Of a stretch of DNA of 32,951 nt, positions 28,762 to 32,951 are shown in pieces. A model generated the notes under the pieces. The model was not told where the DNA came from. It did not search any database and saw only the letters and a list, made by a program, of their open reading frames with translations. The translations under genes were made by a program, and so were the position numbers. The stretch comes from Asaccharospora irregularis DSM 2635 (GTDB lineage: Bacteria; Bacillota; Clostridia; Peptostreptococcales; Peptostreptococcaceae): positions 1 to 32,951 of the forward strand of contig NZ_FQWX01000023.1 of assembly GCF_900129815.1 (NCBI RefSeq), given 5' to 3'. Every line of letters starts with the position of its first letter. Position 1 is the stretch's first letter.

Positions 28762-31560
28762 ATGCCATCGATTGATGAATCCATCCGTAAAATAGACAAC
28801 GTCATATGTAGGCATTTAGATGAAATAGAAAACAATTCTCGTGGTGCTATTTCTCAAGATATTTTAGAGCAGCTGACAAAGTTCGTAAATCATGTCATGC
28901 TCAAGTTTTATGCCAACGGCAGAGAAATACCTATCACTGCCGAAAACATAGCAAAGGCCACAGAGTTTGCACAGATAAACAGTGAACTGTACACTTTATA
29001 TAAATTCCATAATTACCTGGAAGTAGTCACCACACAATATACATTGGATGAAGACGGCTCCGAACGATTAATGCTTAAGTATTATCAATACCTGTTAGAA
29101 GCAAAGAATCTTATCTGGCACTACTTTGGTATTGAGGTACTGCATAATTTAGATAAGTTTCCTCTTCATCTAGATGATACCTTACAGGAATACTATAAAA
29201 AGATTTCTGAAAAAATAGAACGATATCCAGTGGAATTCAAAGCTGAAAAAAATGACAAATACTATATTCAGAAAATTAAGCCACTGTTTGTTAACAGACA
29301 CATATATTATGAAATCACATTTACACCAATAGATGATAGAAAAAACAAGTCCAAATCTAATAGGGTAATTGCTTTTACTAAACTACCAATCAAAAGCAAT
29401 TACGCATCAAAGTTTCATCTCGTACATGAGACTATCGAGATATTAGGAAAAACAATGCCTATCATTATTATTGACGGCTGGGAGGTCTCCATTCGTGACT
29501 GTGAATTTCAAAATTTTATTAAACTGATAAAAGGAGAGAAAAAAAGAGTACCATATCCAGAGCAACGCTTAATCTGTGAGTTCCTTACCAGAACAAAATA
29601 CACTTTGACTGCTCTAATGGACTTCCCGGATAAAGCATATGATAGGCTTACTCTTGAATGGAAAAATAGCCTTAAGTCTATGGTATTTATTCCTATTTTA
29701 GATTACTGCAGAGAACTTATTCGAAATGGTCGTAACGGAAAGAATGTGCTGCGATACCTTCTCTATAACATGAACAATGTTATTATTAAAGGTCAATATT
29801 CGGACGGCTACTATAGCAAATATTATGAAGAATGGGTACACGCCGGAAACAGTCATCTTTCTAATTTATATTTATCAAACGGTTGCAGGCAGTTTGATTC
29901 TTTACCATTTAACAGATCTCCTGTTGGACATAATCCAAAACTAGGTGCTGTTTTTGATTGTATTCCGTGTAAAGACAAACGCCCAGAATTGTTCGCAAGA
30001 TTTATAAGGAACAACACTGAAGGTAGAGGACAACTCTTTACTGATGTTGATGAACTAGGTAATTTTCCTGATTACCCAAGACTCATCGAACAGTATAACG
30101 ATAGCCTTTATTCAGGGCACAGACCTGAAAGTGATTTAATGCTTGAACATAATCAAGTATTTATAAACGATTACAAACTCGATACTTGCACTGTAATTGA
30201 AAAATTACAAGAGTTGGCAGAATCAGGTATTGAGAACTACAGTGCCGATGTTGAAATTTGGCTGATGTTCGATGATTACGAAATTGACTGCGATGAAAAG
30301 AAAGACATCATTACCCGTATATTTTCGGAATCAAAGGTTGGTGTGATATACGGTTCAGCAGGTGTAGGAAAATCTACGCTAATAAACCATGTTTCTCACT
30401 ACTTAAATGATGATTCCAAGCTATACCTTACACAAACAAATCCAGCAAAAGAGAACCTGATGCGAAAGATTGATGCAGAAAATACAACTTTCTCAACAAT
30501 TGAAAGTTTCAAACGTCAAGGGTCTGCTTTTGCGAAGTATAAATTATTGGTTATTGATGAGTGTAGTACCGTCAGCAACAAAGATATGGTTGAGGTTCTT
30601 CAAAAGGCAAATTTTGAAATGCTTTTATTGGTTGGAGATACTTATCAGATTGATGCGATTCAATTTGGAAATTGGTTCTCGGTATTAAAAGCATTTTTAC
30701 CAGAAAGTGCTGTATTTGAACTAACCCAGCCCCATCGAACAAAGGATGAACGATTACTTGAACTGTGGGATAAGGTCAGACAGATGGATGATACTGCAAA
30801 AGAAGTCATCGAAAGAGAAAGCTACTCCTTAAAAGTAGATGAATCCCTTCTCTCTTCTCTTGAACCCGGAGAGGCTATCCTCTGCCTAAACTACGATGGT
30901 TTATATGGAATCAACAACATCAATAGATTCCTACAGGAAAGCAATCCTAATCCTGCTGTTCAATGGGACATTCAACAGTATAAAGTTGGAGACCCGATTC
31001 TCTTCCTTGATTCAGATAGGTTCTTCCCTGTCATACACAATAATATGAAGGGAATAATCAAGGGAATAGAAATCTTAGACCCCGGCACTCATGAAGAACG
31101 CATTCAGTTTGATGTTGAGATACCTAAGGCAGTAGATGAAAGTGATCTCCGGCGTATTAATCTCGAACTACTTGAATGTTGGGAAAGCAAAGGAAAATCG
31201 TTAGTTAGATTTTGTGTTCACAAATTAAAGAGTGCTGACGAAGATGGAGATGAAAGTACCTCATTCACTGTTGTACCATTCCAAATTGCTTATGCTGTAT
31301 CAATACACAAAGCACAAGGTCTTGAATATGACTCTGTAAAGATAGTTATTACCGATGAGGTGGAAGAATTAGTAACTCACAATATCTTCTACACTGCTAT
31401 CACAAGAGCCAGAGAAAAATTAAAAATCTACTGGACTCCTGAAGTCGAGGAAAAGGTTATTAACCGAATCAGACCACGAGATATCAGTAAAGATGTAGAA
31501 CTCTTAAAAAACTATCTCACAGAAAAACAGCAAGAAGAATCATTTGATTTTTGGTTGTAA
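28762..31560 (+). CDS. Large SF1 (RecD/UvrD-like) helicase with novel N-terminal region
   Basis: This 932-residue protein has a complete superfamily 1 helicase in its C-terminal half: Walker A VIYGSAGVGKSTLINHVS (about 529-545), motif Ia YLTQTNPAKENL, Walker B KLLVIDECSTVSNKDMVE (about 594-611), motif III LLLVGDTYQIDAIQFGNW, motif IV FELTQPHRTKDERLLELW, a UvrD_C_2-type motif V/VI segment AYAVSIHKAQGLEYDSVKIV and IFYTAITRAREKLKIYW. The order fits RecD2/TraA-type 5'-3' helicases. The first ~490 residues are mostly unassigned; one part (about 415-470) has FIRNNTEGRGQLFTDVDELG and FPDYPRLIEQYNDSLYSGHR. I chose the ATG at 28762, six bases after GGAGG; an ATG at 28756 touches that site. Likely the motor of a DNA-targeting system. 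Confidence 0.85.
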   Translation: MPSIDESIRKIDNVICRHLDEIENNSRGAISQDILEQLTKFVNHVMLKFYANGREIPITAENIAKATEFAQINSELYTLYKFHNYLEVVTTQYTLDEDGSERLMLKYYQYLLEAKNLIWHYFGIEVLHNLDKFPLHLDDTLQEYYKKISEKIERYPVEFKAEKNDKYYIQKIKPLFVNRHIYYEITFTPIDDRKNKSKSNRVIAFTKLPIKSNYASKFHLVHETIEILGKTMPIIIIDGWEVSIRDCEFQNFIKLIKGEKKRVPYPEQRLICEFLTRTKYTLTALMDFPDKAYDRLTLEWKNSLKSMVFIPILDYCRELIRNGRNGKNVLRYLLYNMNNVIIKGQYSDGYYSKYYEEWVHAGNSHLSNLYLSNGCRQFDSLPFNRSPVGHNPKLGAVFDCIPCKDKRPELFARFIRNNTEGRGQLFTDVDELGNFPDYPRLIEQYNDSLYSGHRPESDLMLEHNQVFINDYKLDTCTVIEKLQELAESGIENYSADVEIWLMFDDYEIDCDEKKDIITRIFSESKVGVIYGSAGVGKSTLINHVSHYLNDDSKLYLTQTNPAKENLMRKIDAENTTFSTIESFKRQGSAFAKYKLLVIDECSTVSNKDMVEVLQKANFEMLLLVGDTYQIDAIQFGNWFSVLKAFLPESAVFELTQPHRTKDERLLELWDKVRQMDDTAKEVIERESYSLKVDESLLSSLEPGEAILCLNYDGLYGINNINRFLQESNPNPAVQWDIQQYKVGDPILFLDSDRFFPVIHNNMKGIIKGIEILDPGTHEERIQFDVEIPKAVDESDLRRINLELLECWESKGKSLVRFCVHKLKSADEDGDESTSFTVVPFQIAYAVSIHKAQGLEYDSVKIVITDEVEELVTHNIFYTAITRAREKLKIYWTPEVEEKVINRIRPRDISKDVELLKNYLTEKQQEESFDFWL

Positions 31561-31576
31561 AGCAAGGAGGTTAATT

Positions 31577-31780
31577 ATGCGAATCAGTTATAACAAATTG
31601 TGGAAAATGTTAATCGACAAAGAAATGAATAAAAATGATCTTAAGGATGCTGCTGGAATCAGTGCAGCTTCCATAGCCAAACTTGGCAAAGGTGCAAACA
31701 TCACAACTGATGTTCTTCTCAAAATCTGTGAGGCTATGGATTGTAAGTTGGAAGACATCATGGAAACGATAAAGGATTAA
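31577..31780 (+). CDS. Small Xre-family HTH regulator
   Basis: The 67-residue protein is a stand-alone Cro/C1-type helix-turn-helix: MRISYNKLWKMLIDKEMNKN, then DLKDAAGISAASIAKLGKGA (the HTH proper) and ITTDVLLKICEAMDCKLEDI. It belongs to the YozG-like/HTH_26 group, often found next to restriction or toxin genes. AGGAGG lies close before the ATG at 31577, and the helicase stop is 16 bp upstream. It may regulate this operon (for example through the GGTAG array or the CTGTGAA pair) or act as the prophage's repressor-like factor. Its small size argues against a classical CI repressor with a peptidase domain. Confidence 0.88.
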   Translation: MRISYNKLWKMLIDKEMNKNDLKDAAGISAASIAKLGKGANITTDVLLKICEAMDCKLEDIMETIKD

Positions 31781-31799
31781 ACCAAGGAGGAAATAAACT

Positions 31800-32630
31800 A
31801 TGTCAAAAGCTTCAGACGCATTTGAAAATGAAATAGTCACAATGGTTAGTAAACACATTGGAGAAAGTCTACCATCAACTCTACCTGATTGGATGCTTAA
31901 GGAAGGAATTATTCCTGGTGCTAAAATAGTATCCGTTGATGGAATTGGTAGTAAAAGCAAAGATAATAAAACTGATGTTATTATCAAATTAAGCGAGGGA
32001 GAGCCAATTAAAATTTCTGCCAAACTTAGAAATGCAGATTATTTCGGAAATTGGTATGGACATAAAAGATTCATAGCTGAGTTTGGAACGGCAGCTTTTG
32101 AAAGAATGACAAAGGCATCTACCGTTTGGGCTAACGAATGGGCAAAAACTGCAACTGCACCTTATGTTGGCGTAAGTATATGCTTTGGAAGAAGATCTGG
32201 AAAAACCGGGCAAGACTTTCTAGATATATTTACTGCTGATGATATTCTCACAGTTGCTCGTGGTTTTGGAAGCGGAGACCACGTTGCTAACTGTATGTAT
32301 ATTTCAAACAATAGTGCAAGTACTATTCAGTCTTTGATTAACAACATCGAGGAAATTACAACTGAATCTGTTAATGCAGCAACTGAAAGTTTCAAGGTTG
32401 CTCATAGACCTATAAATCCAATTACAGAAGGCACAAACCGTGGAAAGAACGTGTATATTCGATTCAAACCGTACCAAAAATTAGCCACCAAAACAGTAAT
32501 ACGCAATCCAAAAGAACTCTTTAAGTTAGGTGAGTTTGTTGAAGTAGAACCTAGTGCATTAAATCATAATCATATACTTGATGATTTAGAAGCAAATTAC
32601 AATATCGTAATTCCAAGAAAAGGAAGATAG
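31800..32630 (+). CDS. Putative PD-(D/E)XK-like nuclease of the candidate defence operon
   Basis: The 276-residue protein is not one I can name. Residues 57-76 (NKTDVIIKLSEGEPIKISAK with the following Leu) have the shape of a restriction-type nuclease core: an Asp at the start of a beta strand (Asp59), a turn, and a second strand ending I-S-A-K (Lys75), where the usual E-x-K is replaced by S-x-K as in some restriction enzymes. An N-terminal helix carries Glu8 and Glu11. The rest is alpha/beta with VGVSICFGRRSGKTGQDFLD near the middle and a KNVYIRFKPYQKL strand near the end. No methyltransferase lies in this operon. AGGAGG precedes the ATG, 19 bp after the Xre gene. Nuclease assignment is an inference. 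Confidence 0.5.
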   Translation: MSKASDAFENEIVTMVSKHIGESLPSTLPDWMLKEGIIPGAKIVSVDGIGSKSKDNKTDVIIKLSEGEPIKISAKLRNADYFGNWYGHKRFIAEFGTAAFERMTKASTVWANEWAKTATAPYVGVSICFGRRSGKTGQDFLDIFTADDILTVARGFGSGDHVANCMYISNNSASTIQSLINNIEEITTESVNAATESFKVAHRPINPITEGTNRGKNVYIRFKPYQKLATKTVIRNPKELFKLGEFVEVEPSALNHNHILDDLEANYNIVIPRKGR

Positions 32631-32710
32631 AAAATAAGGAGACTGTTCACTCATATGTAAGCGTCAAAGAAAGTACGTCTACAATAAAAAATTTAGTTCT
32701 GATACAATAA

Positions 32711-32746
32711 AGCCAATAGCATAATATAACTCTTATGCTATTGGCT
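32711..32746 (-). terminator. Strong hairpin terminator of the IS66 transposase gene
   Basis: AGCCAATAGCATAA and TTATGCTATTGGCT form a 14-bp perfect stem with an 8-nt loop, 12 bp beyond the transposase stop codon. Short T-rich stretches lie on both sides, so it may act in both directions and also end the plus-strand operon. Confidence 0.75.
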
Positions 32747-32758
32747 AAAATTTCATAT

Positions 32759-32951
32759 TTATTTACTTTGAACTTTAAGATCTTCTGGTAGCGATTTGGA
32801 CCATGGCATAATATCTTCTATTGAAGTTGTTTCATTTGATAATCCATTCATTAAATACACTAAGTACTTTTCTACAGAAAGGCCATAACTTTTAGCAGTT
32901 TCAATTATGCTGTAAATAGTTGCGCTTGCTTGTGCACCTTTGCCAGTGTTG
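32759..32951 (-). CDS. IS66-family transposase, C-terminal fragment
   Basis: Reading the minus strand from the window edge gives 63 residues that begin NTGKGAQASATIYSIIETAK, continue SYGLSVEKYLVYLMNGL and end with IEDIMPWSKSLPEDLKVQ. This is the characteristic C-terminal domain of IS66 transposases (usually ...GAxASAxxYSLIETAKANGLxPYxYLxxLLxxLP...LLPW). The catalytic DDE core and zinc-finger region lie to the right of the window. No disruption is seen in the visible part. Confidence 0.88.
   Translation of the reverse strand, partial: NTGKGAQASATIYSIIETAKSYGLSVEKYLVYLMNGLSNETTSIEDIMPWSKSLPEDLKVQSK

Larger units (their letters stand above)
32657..32951 (-). mobile_element. End of an IS66-family insertion sequence (partial)
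   Basis: The element starts at 32657 with GTAAGCGTCAAAGAAAGTAC, which fits the GTAA(GCG)-type terminal inverted repeat of IS66 elements. It contains a strong hairpin and the C-terminus of an IS66 transposase on the minus strand, and runs out of the window. The 8 bp before it (actcatat, 32649-32656) would be the target duplication if the other end matches. It inserted 26 bp after the stop codon of the nuclease-like gene, so the operon itself is not interrupted. Confidence 0.72.

Noticed and set aside
1-32951. CRISPR array
   Set aside because: No set of regularly spaced identical repeats with unique spacers was seen. The GGTAG array has 5-bp motifs and 5-bp gaps, and the ~100-bp elements are far apart.
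1-32951. tRNA or rRNA genes
   Set aside because: I saw no cloverleaf with GTTCGAATC-like T-arm and no rRNA signature. I therefore could not define a tRNA attachment site for the prophage.

Overview
The window looks like low-GC Firmicutes DNA, most likely from a member of Clostridia. The flanks are AT-rich, Shine-Dalgarno sites are strong (GGAGG), and the proteins resemble those of gut and oral Clostridia and their siphophages. I cannot name the species. The window is a mosaic of four blocks: (1) 1-2020, a chromosomal flank with the end of an ISL3-family insertion sequence, an intact MTA/SAH nucleosidase gene (mtnN) and a TauE/SafE-type permease gene that breaks off mid-protein; (2) 2008-26849, most of a tailed-phage genome on the minus strand; (3) 26850-32630, a structured divergent control region and a plus-strand four-gene operon; (4) 32657-32951, the end of an IS66-family element.

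The phage block runs in transcription order from right to left. The early and replication genes are a sigma-like regulator, an antirepressor, a DUF4406/DUF7768-type protein, a D5-type primase-helicase, a VRR-NUC nuclease, an SNF2-type helicase and a DUF1492-type regulator. The packaging start follows, with an HNH nuclease, a candidate cos site and terS. An unusually long insert of eight genes then separates terS from terL: a compact S-adenosylmethionine synthetase, a ParB/DNA methyltransferase fusion, a cytosine-C5 methyltransferase, a 228-aa unknown protein, a DUF4314 protein, an amidoligase, a gamma-glutamylcyclotransferase-like protein and a zinc ribbon. After terL come a plus-strand SymE-like toxin gene, portal, ClpP-type protease, HK97-type capsid, connectors, major tail protein, tail chaperones with a -1 frameshift site, and the tape measure gene. 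The tape measure gene is cut off and joins directly to the broken permease gene. Tail tip, lysis, integrase and a classical repressor are absent, so this is either a deleted prophage remnant or an assembly chimera.

The plus-strand operon (27364-32630) lies where a lysogeny module would normally face the early operon. It encodes a 459-aa protein with an internal duplication, a large SF1 helicase with about 490 unassigned N-terminal residues, a small Xre-type HTH protein and a 276-aa protein with a possible PD-(D/E)XK-like nuclease core. Its leader carries an extended -10 promoter, a possible attenuator and an array of GGTAG motifs at exact 10-bp spacing. This is the best candidate for an undescribed system, probably antiphage defence.

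Other signals that standard annotation would miss: a three-copy family of roughly 100-bp imperfect palindromes in phage intergenic gaps; a 41-bp promoter-like repeat before both the amidoligase and the 228-aa protein, which also share a C-terminal domain; degenerate repeats in the variable region of the cytosine methyltransferase; and a strongly structured leader before the early operon.
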